DNA of 7,823 nt from Verrucomicrobiota bacterium. Its GTDB lineage: Bacteria; Verrucomicrobiota; Verrucomicrobiia; Limisphaerales; AV2. The stretch's first letter is position 1. Each line of letters opens with the position of its first letter. Shown here piece by piece: positions 1 to 4,986 of this stretch. A program made the position numbers and the translations under genes. A model generated the notes under the pieces. The model ran no database searches and was not told the origin of the DNA. It saw only the letters and a program-made list of their open reading frames with translations. The stretch lies in the NCBI GenBank assembly GCA_003218935.1, contig QHPA01000097.1:1-7823 (forward strand), given 5' to 3'.

Positions 1-79
1 CAATGACGCCCAGACAGAGCGCGATTTCAACCATTGTGAACGCGGCGTTCCTTCCTTTGGCTCGCGAACTCGGCGTCAT
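1..79 (-). CDS. Prepilin-like protein, N-terminal fragment (runs off the left edge)
   Basis: Only the first 26 codons are in the window, reading MTPSSRAKGRNAA then FTMVEIALCLGVI. This is a type IV prepilin signal: basic leader, Ala13 at -1, Phe14 at +1, Glu18 at +5, then a hydrophobic helix. Ala replaces Gly at -1, as in the preceding gene. The helix reads VEIALCLGVI rather than IELLVVIGII, which resembles GspI/PilV-like minor pseudopilins and the 'Verru_Chthon cassette protein B' group as I recall it. The start at 79 is chosen for its strong Shine-Dalgarno; an in-frame ATG at 124, seven bases past the previous stop, would add 15 residues. Being last of three tightly spaced pilin genes, it is probably a minor pseudopilin. 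The rest of the gene lies outside, so function beyond the signal cannot be judged. Confidence 0.75.
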   Translation of the reverse strand, partial: MTPSSRAKGRNAAFTMVEIALCLGVI

Positions 80-82
80 TGG

Positions 83-91
83 CTCCTCTCC
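83..91 (-). promoter_or_regulatory. Shine-Dalgarno that selects the start at 79
   Basis: The minus strand reads GGAGAGGAG, then CCA, then ATG (79-77). This is the strongest purine-rich ribosome-binding sequence near any start in the window. The upstream in-frame ATG at 124 has only AAATTTCC before it. The motif supports the shorter product with a 13-residue leader. Confidence 0.6.
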
Positions 92-131
92 GGCAGGGTT
101 TGATTTTTCCGGTGCGAACGTCATGGAAATT

Positions 132-941
132 TCAATTGAACTTCGGACGGGTCGCTTCATCCACGCTGGCGCGGCCGGTCAGCCAGTTGATGCGAATGAA
201 GTGGTTCGTGTAATTCAACGGCGGATTGATCACCGGCACGTCGCTCTTCGAGGACACATACTGGCCGTTCTGATCTTTCGTGAAAAAAATGCTGCCTTCG
301 GCCAGCGGAATCAGCTCGTCCCGACCCGAAGCAAGCTGGCCTTGCGAATTGAACACGATGTACGGGACCGGAAACACCGGAGACAACAGAGTTTTTCCGG
401 TTGGAAACGGCAGCGGCGGATTGGTGGCCATGGAAAAGGAGCGCAGATACGGGTCCGGAGCGGACGCGAGGGCCGGATCAAACTTGTACGGCGGAATGAG
501 AATGCCCTGCGGCAGGCGCTTCCATTCGGAAAGGTACCGAGGGTGCCACCGCCCCGGCTGGTCCCCGACCGTCCGCGTTGCCAACAACGCATAGGCGGCG
601 TACTGACCGCTGATGAGATTGGTCAATTGCTGCAGCGTCCTGGGGTCGGTGACGCGCACGATGCAGTCAAAAATGTTTGTCGGAACAAAAACCACATAGA
701 CCGTCGTGCGCCCGTTGATGGCTGACAACCGGGCCAGCCCCAGGTCCTGGAGCATCTGGTGTTGGGCGCCGGCCATACCCGTGCCTTTCCCGAATCCTTT
801 CAGCGCCGGCAGACCGATTGTTGTCAGTAGCGCGATGATCCCTATGACCACCAGCAGTTCGATGATTGTGAAGGCGGCCACCCGCCTCGGACGGCCGGTG
901 GCGATCTCACGGTGCCTCGAACTTTGCAGGGGGACGTTCAT
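132..941 (-). CDS. Minor pseudopilin, GspH/FimT-like (Verru_Chthon cassette D-like)
   Basis: A 269-aa prepilin-like protein, probably a minor or tip subunit of the pseudopilus. The leader ends RRVAA and the mature part begins FTIIELLVVIGIIALLTTIGLP, with Ala23 at -1 in place of Gly, Phe24 at +1 and Glu28 at +5. The C-terminal half has a GspH/FimT-like run: PYIVFNSQGQL (193-203), IPLAEGSIFF (211-220) and FIRINWLTGRASV (248-260), where a strand ends in a T-G-R turn. The middle, with RWHPRYLSEWKRLPQGILIP (131-150), resembles what I recall of the verrucomicrobial 'Verru_Chthon cassette protein D' family; this is memory, not a search. It starts nine bases after the GspG-like stop, and the next pilin-like gene begins after it, so the three are probably cotranscribed. 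Confidence 0.8.
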   Translation of the reverse strand: MNVPLQSSRHREIATGRPRRVAAFTIIELLVVIGIIALLTTIGLPALKGFGKGTGMAGAQHQMLQDLGLARLSAINGRTTVYVVFVPTNIFDCIVRVTDPRTLQQLTNLISGQYAAYALLATRTVGDQPGRWHPRYLSEWKRLPQGILIPPYKFDPALASAPDPYLRSFSMATNPPLPFPTGKTLLSPVFPVPYIVFNSQGQLASGRDELIPLAEGSIFFTKDQNGQYVSSKSDVPVINPPLNYTNHFIRINWLTGRASVDEATRPKFN

Positions 942-950
942 TTGCGGCGA

Positions 951-1760
951 TTACCAACTCAGGATGTTATCCTTGTTCATCCCGACGTTAGCTTTTTGCT
1001 TGTCGCTAATCAGACCATCCGGACCAAAGGACCAGACCATGATCGGTTTGTTCGCTTCGAAACTGTTCTGGTCGGAAGAAACAGAGCGATAAAGACCATT
1101 CAACCCTTTGTCTCCTCCATTCGGAATTTGCGAGACAGAACCCAACTTGTAGAAAGCATCACGGCACTTGTTGTCGCCGTTCAGGTCCACGGTGATAATG
1201 TATGGGTTCCCCCACGGATCACGATAAACTCCATCCAATCCCACACCCGCTGACTTAAAGTCGCTGACCTCTTTCACGTTGAGATAAGGCGCCTTGTTTG
1301 GATTCAGCGCGTGTTGTTTGTTCAAAGTGGGATCCCCATCTCTGAACTTTTCCAGGTCCAACAAGGCGGACATTACTTCCGCGTTGCTGTTTTCGTGATC
1401 AGACTGGTCCGGCGTGTTTTCTATGATCGGCAGTGGCTTCCCGTTCTTATCTTTCAGCGGGGGTGTGCTGCCGGATTGAGCAAGATTTCTCGTTCCGAAT
1501 GTGAAATCGACGTCTTTGGCGGCCGCACGCGCTCGGGCTGACGCCGGATACCGGCTGTAGTCCGCTTCGTATTTGCTGATGGCGCCAACGATGTTGTGGA
1601 TTTCGACTTTGGCTTGCGCCACTCTTGCTTTCTGCTTGGCCTTGACAATCACAGGCAGGAGCAGTCCGGCCAAAATGGCGATGATGGAAATGACCACCAG
1701 CAGTTCAATGAGTGTGAAGCCTCGCCTGGCATACCGGTGTTGGAAGAGCGGTTTTTTCAT
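951..1760 (-). CDS. GspG-like major pseudopilin
   Basis: A 269-aa prepilin-like protein, longer than classical GspG (about 140-150 aa) but sharing its landmarks. A 14-residue basic leader ends in ARRG, followed by FTLIELLVVISIIAILAGLL with Gly14 (-1), Phe15 (+1) and Glu19 (+5). The helix continues through KAKQKARVAQAKVEIHNIVGAISKYEADYSRYP, where ALxxYxxDxGxYP is usual in GspG. DPWGNPY (181-187) matches the GspG D-PWG-x-Y motif. The C-terminus has WSFGPDG (243-249) and ends DNILSW, like the S-G-x-DG...DI-x-W ending of GspG, whose loop binds calcium; Asp248, Asp253 and Asp264 are possible ligands. The extra length lies mainly between about 75 and 175. ATG start, no obvious Shine-Dalgarno; the next gene begins nine bases after the stop. 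It is the best candidate for the main fibre subunit here. Confidence 0.87.
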   Translation of the reverse strand: MKKPLFQHRYARRGFTLIELLVVISIIAILAGLLLPVIVKAKQKARVAQAKVEIHNIVGAISKYEADYSRYPASARARAAAKDVDFTFGTRNLAQSGSTPPLKDKNGKPLPIIENTPDQSDHENSNAEVMSALLDLEKFRDGDPTLNKQHALNPNKAPYLNVKEVSDFKSAGVGLDGVYRDPWGNPYIITVDLNGDNKCRDAFYKLGSVSQIPNGGDKGLNGLYRSVSSDQNSFEANKPIMVWSFGPDGLISDKQKANVGMNKDNILSW

Positions 1761-1776
1761 AGATTAGATCGTTGAT

Positions 1777-1800
1777 GGGTTATTGACCCGCAGCCGCGGG
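1777..1800 (-). promoter_or_regulatory. Two mutually exclusive small hairpins in the GspG-like leader
   Basis: On the minus strand CCCGC-GGCT-GCGGG (1800-1787) and GGGT-CAATA-ACCC (1789-1777) share the bases 1789-1787, so they cannot form together. They sit 17 to 40 bases before the ATG. With stems of 5 and 4 bp they may be chance, and no regulatory role is shown. Confidence 0.2.
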
Positions 1801-1874
1801 AGATTAAGCAAAGTCGGTTTCAAACTGCGCGCCCCTCGCGCCGTTCGGTTCGTCAGCGTTTCCGATGAGTGGCG

Positions 1875-1900
1875 AAAAATGCAAACGCGCGGCTGCGCGT
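1875..1900 (-). terminator. Terminator-like hairpin after the first pseudopilin
   Basis: The minus strand reads ACGCGC-AGCC-GCGCGT, a perfect 6-bp GC-rich stem with a 4-base loop (1900-1885), followed by TTGCATTTTT (1884-1875). The tail is interrupted by GCA, so it is weaker than the one after pilC. It lies about 135 bases past the stop of the pseudopilin ending at 2036 and would separate it from the next three pilin genes. Confidence 0.5.
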
Positions 1901-2035
1901 GGTGACGCCGGCGGATCCGATCGACCTCGCGAAGCAGAGCGGGCACCGCGATGATTTCCGGGCGCCACGACGGCGCGCTCCATCGCACCGGCAAACGGCG
2001 GGCAAATCCGAAATTGTTCTGGCGCCACAGCATGG

Positions 2036-2836
2036 TCACTTCTCAAGAATATCCTTGCTCCAATTGCAGATGATTTTGACCTTTTTTCCCTCCACGTACT
2101 CCGCCCAGAGATCGAAAGTGGCAGGGTTGTTGGTCGCGTGCGGAGAGGCCACATACCGCACGGGATTGATTCGTTTGACGTTGGGATCGGGAGAACTGAA
2201 ATTGAAAGGCGGCGGGAAAAGCGGATTATTGAGCGGCCAATCCACCGCCACCGCCAGAACTTCCACGTCAACCGGCGACTTGAGGATCAACTTGTGCTGG
2301 GCCGATGTCAAAGACGGGAGGAACGACTTGATTTCCTTTGGATTGGCGTCCGCGTGAACAAAACCATCCGCGTTAAAGAGGCTGCTGACCGTACCGGCGC
2401 CAATCCATTGTTGGCGATTGGGTGAACGGAACCGGTTGCCCTTGTCATCCACAATCACTCCGGTCAGTTCGTAGTAAAGCGAGTTGGTGACTGGATTGAC
2501 TACGAGCGGGTCTCGGCTCACCACATTGTCAGGCGGATACTGATTGAACTGAGCGTGGTACGCATCAATGGCCGTGGCGATCTGTTCCAATTCGCCCCGA
2601 ATGCGACTCTCCCTCATTTTGCGCGCCGCATGGGCCGTCAGGCCGACCACCAAACTGGCCAACAAAGCGATGATGCCGATCACCACCAGCAGCTCGATCA
2701 GCGTGAAACCGGAGCGGTGCGCAGGCGAAGCCGGAAGATTGGTTGCGGATCGCCCCTCCCATCTTCCTGGCCGATTGTTAAAGCTGGTTCGCTCGCTGTT
2801 CATCATGATTCGCGGCCGTTCCGGTTCACCTTTCAC
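2036..2836 (-). CDS. Pseudopilin / prepilin-like protein (GspG-type N-terminus)
   Basis: A 266-aa prepilin-like protein expected to be cleaved by the type IV prepilin peptidase and assembled into a (pseudo)pilus. The site is RSG/FTLIELLVVIGIIALLA: Gly43 at -1, Phe44 at +1 and Glu48 at +5, then a hydrophobic helix to about residue 67. An amphipathic helix (RESRIRGELEQIATAIDAYH, 75-94) leads to the QYPPD turn (99-103) common in GspG-like pseudopilins. The C-terminus FDLWAEYVEGKKVKIICNW (241-259) resembles the D-LW-E-V-G-K-I-NW ending I recall from verrucomicrobial pseudopilins. The GTG start at 2836 is preferred for its AGGA motif; ATG at 2806 or 2803 would shorten the leader to 33 or 32 residues. 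Any of these leaders is long for the family. It lies directly after the antitoxin gene and ahead of a terminator-like hairpin. The exact subunit role is unknown. Confidence 0.82.
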   Translation of the reverse strand: MKGEPERPRIMMNSERTSFNNRPGRWEGRSATNLPASPAHRSGFTLIELLVVIGIIALLASLVVGLTAHAARKMRESRIRGELEQIATAIDAYHAQFNQYPPDNVVSRDPLVVNPVTNSLYYELTGVIVDDKGNRFRSPNRQQWIGAGTVSSLFNADGFVHADANPKEIKSFLPSLTSAQHKLILKSPVDVEVLAVAVDWPLNNPLFPPPFNFSSPDPNVKRINPVRYVASPHATNNPATFDLWAEYVEGKKVKIICNWSKDILEK

Positions 2837-3101
2837 GCAATTCCTGTTCCATTCTTTCGCTCAGCCACTGTTTAATCATGCTTTGGTAGTTCAGGAAACG
2901 CGACCTCGCCAGCCGTTTGATCCGCGCCAGCATCCGCGGGTCGATTCGCAATGTGATCGTCACCGATTCCGCCGACTCCGCCGAGGTCACACGAGAGGAT
3001 TCCATCAACCGCAGGTCCGGACGGTTTTCGGCCCAAAACGCCGCTTCGGCCTCTTCGCGGTCGAAAAGCGGAACTTCTTCCCAGTTCGTGATGGCATGCA
3101 C
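2826..3101 (-). CDS. CopG/BrnA-type ribbon-helix-helix antitoxin
   Basis: A 91-aa protein with the layout of CopG-family antitoxins that partner BrnT toxins. The N-terminal part has WEEVPLF and AEAAFWAENRPDL (18-30), the Phe-Trp segment typical of this group and likely to contact the toxin. The C-terminal ribbon-helix-helix has a beta strand SVTITLRIDP (46-55), helix A MLARIKRLARSR (57-68) and helix B NYQSMIKQWLSERMEQEL (71-88). Such proteins neutralise the toxin and repress their own promoter as dimers. The start is GTG at 3101: an in-frame TAA lies three codons upstream (3110-3108), so no longer product is possible, and the length fits the family. No Shine-Dalgarno is evident. The 113-base gap after the toxin is unusually wide. 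The stop overlaps the best-supported start of the next pseudopilin by 11 bases. Confidence 0.8.
   Translation of the reverse strand: MHAITNWEEVPLFDREEAEAAFWAENRPDLRLMESSRVTSAESAESVTITLRIDPRMLARIKRLARSRFLNYQSMIKQWLSERMEQELRER
2842..2845 (-). promoter_or_regulatory. Shine-Dalgarno-like AGGA supporting the GTG start at 2836
   Basis: On the minus strand AGGA is followed by ATTGC and then GTG, a 5-base spacing. The competing ATGs at 2806 and 2803 are preceded by CGGCCGCGAATC, with no such motif. This favours the longer pseudopilin and translational coupling to the antitoxin, but the motif is short. Confidence 0.4.
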
Positions 3102-3214
3102 GTTCGGTTATGGCTCTGCGCTGCCTGACGGTCCTTCGTCCCACCCGGATGTGTTGCGAGCCTTCGTTTCAAAGCAGGCGGTTGCGTCTTTTGACAGCCA
3201 ATTTCGTGCCCGCT
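3102..3214 (-). other. Gap between toxin and antitoxin genes
   Basis: These 113 bases separate two genes that normally abut or overlap. The antitoxin frame is closed by TAA just upstream of its GTG, so the gap is not missing coding sequence in that frame. I see no convincing promoter; only a weak 4-bp dyad GACG/CGTC is visible (3130-3143). It may hold an internal antitoxin promoter that I cannot recognise, an inserted repeat, or remnant sequence. Confidence 0.4.
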
Positions 3215-3502
3215 CTATCCCGCCAACGTTTGATTCAGTTTGCGTTGATAGAAGAATTGTTCTTCCGGGTCAAACGGCCTGGCATAAATAACCCGAACCT
3301 GTTTCCCATTCGTCCGATACACGCTGAACACCCCGGTCCCGCCCGCTGACCGCCCCAGGTTAAAGAAGCGCGCCTGCACGGAAAAGCGGGACGAGTCCGG
3401 TAACAGCTTGATTGCGAAAGGGTCTTCAAAAGACTCTTCAACATCCCGTGGCGTCAAAGAACTATCCCATTCAAAGGGCGTATTGTTCCAATCGAACTCC
3501 AT
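3215..3502 (-). CDS. BrnT-like (RelE-superfamily) toxin, divergent
   Basis: A 95-aa protein that looks like a BrnT-type toxin; family members are small RelE-fold ribonucleases that inhibit translation. Visible family features in order are MEFDWN at the start, VEESFEDPFAI (21-31), ARFFNLG (44-50), GVFSVYRTNGKQVRVI (57-72), ARPF (74-77) and FFY (83-85). These follow the BrnT pattern F-W-D/N, F-x-DP, R-x-x-x-G, the V-x-y-x-x-x-x-x-x-R-I core, and AR-x-x-x-x-E-x-x-x-Y. Arg45, Arg70 and Arg75 are candidate catalytic or RNA-contact residues. The Lys-His-Gly motif usually found after the first strand is not recognisable; that segment reads NNTPFEWDSSLTPRD. It may be a distinct subfamily or have lost activity. 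ATG start; no clear Shine-Dalgarno. It follows a predicted promoter/operator and precedes a CopG-type antitoxin, the usual toxin-first order of BrnT/BrnA pairs. The pairing with that antitoxin is the main support for the call. Confidence 0.62.
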   Translation of the reverse strand: MEFDWNNTPFEWDSSLTPRDVEESFEDPFAIKLLPDSSRFSVQARFFNLGRSAGGTGVFSVYRTNGKQVRVIYARPFDPEEQFFYQRKLNQTLAG

Positions 3503-3533
3503 TGTATGGCTAATTGTAAATCAAACGCCCATG

Positions 3534-3558
3534 CAATGTAATGACAATGTAATTACAT
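3534..3558. promoter_or_regulatory. Phased palindromic repeat, candidate antitoxin operator
   Basis: On the plus strand the 9-mer CAATGTAAT occurs at 3534-3542 and again at 3545-3553, an exact 11-base period or about one helical turn. The second copy extends into a perfect 12-bp palindrome ATGTAATTACAT (3547-3558). The first forms a near-palindrome TGTAATGACA (3537-3546). Tandem short palindromes one turn apart are what ribbon-helix-helix repressors of the CopG/Arc type bind. The site overlaps the predicted -10 element, so binding there would block transcription. Autoregulation is inferred from the downstream antitoxin gene. Confidence 0.5.
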
Positions 3559-3578
3559 CAGGCGTTCCTGGTTGTCAA
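3552..3578 (-). promoter_or_regulatory. Putative sigma70-type promoter of the toxin-antitoxin module
   Basis: The minus strand has a perfect -35 hexamer TTGACA (3578-3573). The best -10 candidate is TGTAAT (3557-3552), 5 of 6 to consensus and preceded by TGA as in an extended -10, but with a short 15-base spacer. TAATTA (3555-3550) gives a 17-base spacer with a poorer match. It lies between the pilC terminator and the toxin start, and the -10 overlaps the palindromic repeat described separately. The call rests on pattern alone. Confidence 0.5.
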
Positions 3579-3598
3579 TGGAATATTAACGTTCAATG

Positions 3599-3631
3599 AA
3601 ACAAAATGGCCACCGCAACGTTCGGTGGCCA
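3599..3631 (-). terminator. Intrinsic terminator of the pilT-pilB-pilC operon
   Basis: Read on the minus strand, TGGCCACCG pairs perfectly with CGGTGGCCA (9-bp stem at 3623-3631 and 3607-3615) around a 7-base loop. TTTTGTTT (3606-3599) follows directly. It sits 25 bases past the pilC stop and before the promoter of the next gene, the layout of a Rho-independent terminator. Confidence 0.85.
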
Positions 3632-3655
3632 CTTCGCAACCCTGCCAACGCCCGA

Positions 3656-4972
3656 TTACTCCTCGCCTTTCTTGCCGGCGGAAGGATCACCGAGCTGGTC
3701 AATGAGACTGATCAGGGGCAGGAACAAGGCAATCACGATGCTGCCGACGACGACCGCCAGGAACACAATCATAACTGGCTCCAGGAGAGAAGTCATCGCC
3801 GAGACTGCGTTGTCAACTTCGTCGTCATAATTGTCGGCGATTTTCATCAACATCTCGGGCAGCGCGCCGGTCTGTTCGCCCACGTCCACCATGCTGACGA
3901 CCATCGGCGGGAAGACATTCGACGCTTCCAGCGGAGCAGTGATCGTTTCGCCCTCTTTTACACTTTCGTGGACCGCTGACACGGCTTCCCCGACAATGAC
4001 GTTGCCGGAGGTTTCCTTAACGATCGTCAGCGCTTGTAGAATCGGCACACCGCTGCTGACCAGCGTGCCGAGTGTTCGGGTAAAGCGGGAGATGGCGACC
4101 TTGCTGACCACCGGCCCCAGGATCGGGAAATTCAGCTTTAGCCGATCAAACAAACGCCGGCCAAATCTCGTTCGCGTGAACAACTTCAAAACAATGAAGA
4201 AAGAAACGATTGAGATCAACGCGACCACGAAATGCCCGGCAATGGCGCGACTGACGCTCAAAACGAAGTCCGTGAAAGCCGGGAGGCTCTGGCCTTCGAG
4301 CATGTCTTTGAAAACCAGCTCGAACTTTGGAATGACGAAAACCATCAGGATGGTCAGGATTGTCACGGCAACGAACATCACGGCGCAGGGGTAAAACATG
4401 GCCGCCTTGACTTTGCCGCGAATCTTTTGGGCCTTCTCCATGAATTCTGACAAACGGTTCAAGACCACTTCCAGCACGCCGCCCAGTTCACCGGCTTTGA
4501 CCATGTTCACATAAAGCCGATTGAACACTTTCGGGTGCTGCGCCAGACCCTCGGAAAAGGTGCTGCCGCCTTCGATTGCCAACGAAAGATCATCGATAAT
4601 CTTTTTGAGGTTGGGATTTTTTTCCTGCCGTTCCAGCACCCGCAGTCCGCGCAACAGGGGTAAACCGGCGTCCACCAGCGTCGCCAACTGCCGGGTAAAC
4701 GTCGTCAATACCTTCGGTTTAACCTTTCCGCCAAGGCCGGGGATCCTGATATTGATATTGAACCCGCCCTTTTTTTTCCCTTTCGCGTCCGCCGCCGCGC
4801 CTTTGGTCTTCTTATCGGGCTTTTCTTTGGATTTTTCCGCTTCGATCACCTTCGTGGGGAAGTAGCCCATTTCTTTGAGCCGGCTGATCGCTTCGTTTTG
4901 GTTCGCCACCTCCAGAGTGCCTTTGGTCTCCTTGCCCCGCGAATCCATGGCGACGTAGTTGAATTTTGGCAT
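3656..4972 (-). CDS. pilC: PilC/GspF inner-membrane platform protein
   Basis: Polytopic inner-membrane protein that couples the PilB and PilT motors to pilin extraction. The 438-aa product starts with MPKFNYVAMDSRGKETKGTL, the usual PilC/GspF opening, followed by a Lys-rich linker (about 46-90) that is longer than in many relatives. Two T2SSF repeats follow, at about 91-213 and 294-416. Each has the TFTRQLATLVDAGLPLL-type helix (91-107, echoed by SRFTRTLGTLVSSGVPIL at 295-312) and a GE-x-G turn (GELGG 161-165; GEQTGA 365-370). Hydrophobic segments at about 191-214, 247-264 and 397-424 give the expected three membrane spans. It is the last gene of the motor operon and is followed by an intrinsic terminator 25 bases after the stop. 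No strong Shine-Dalgarno is visible in the 14-base gap after pilB. GspF of a secretion system is the alternative reading. Confidence 0.93.
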   Translation of the reverse strand: MPKFNYVAMDSRGKETKGTLEVANQNEAISRLKEMGYFPTKVIEAEKSKEKPDKKTKGAAADAKGKKKGGFNINIRIPGLGGKVKPKVLTTFTRQLATLVDAGLPLLRGLRVLERQEKNPNLKKIIDDLSLAIEGGSTFSEGLAQHPKVFNRLYVNMVKAGELGGVLEVVLNRLSEFMEKAQKIRGKVKAAMFYPCAVMFVAVTILTILMVFVIPKFELVFKDMLEGQSLPAFTDFVLSVSRAIAGHFVVALISIVSFFIVLKLFTRTRFGRRLFDRLKLNFPILGPVVSKVAISRFTRTLGTLVSSGVPILQALTIVKETSGNVIVGEAVSAVHESVKEGETITAPLEASNVFPPMVVSMVDVGEQTGALPEMLMKIADNYDDEVDNAVSAMTSLLEPVMIVFLAVVVGSIVIALFLPLISLIDQLGDPSAGKKGEE

Positions 4973-4986
4973 AATTGATCTTTGCG

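Larger units (their letters stand above)
1761..2035. other. 275-base intergenic stretch without a convincing gene
   Basis: It holds a terminator-like hairpin near its middle (1875-1900) and two small overlapping hairpins near 1777-1800, just upstream of the GspG-like gene. GGCGCCAC occurs twice (1961-1968 and 2021-2028) with a palindromic GGCGCC core. Open frames across it are Arg-rich, have no recognisable domain, and run through the terminator hairpin, so I do not call a gene. No strong promoter for the downstream pseudopilin genes is apparent. Confidence 0.5.

Noticed and set aside
3..725. Plus-strand open frame of 240 codons at the left edge
   Set aside because: It is antisense to two prepilin-like genes with clear signal motifs, and its translation shows no family features.
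1761..1880. Promoter for the GspG-like gene
   Set aside because: I looked for -35/-10 pairs (for example TTGAAA with downstream TAATCT) but spacings and matches were poor, so nothing is called.
1961..2028. Direct repeat GGCGCCAC at 1961-1968 and 2021-2028
   Set aside because: Eight bases with a palindromic GC-rich core in a GC-rich interval could easily be chance; no target-site or mobile-element structure accompanies it.
1764..2039. Open minus-strand frame of 91 codons starting at the stop of the pseudopilin gene
   Set aside because: The product is Arg-rich, without a recognisable domain or Shine-Dalgarno, and a terminator-like hairpin lies inside it. Probably non-coding GC-rich sequence.
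2872..3144. Overlapping minus-strand frame of 90 codons across the antitoxin gene
   Set aside because: It is in a different frame from the ribbon-helix-helix protein and has no recognisable domain; the antitoxin frame has clear family motifs.
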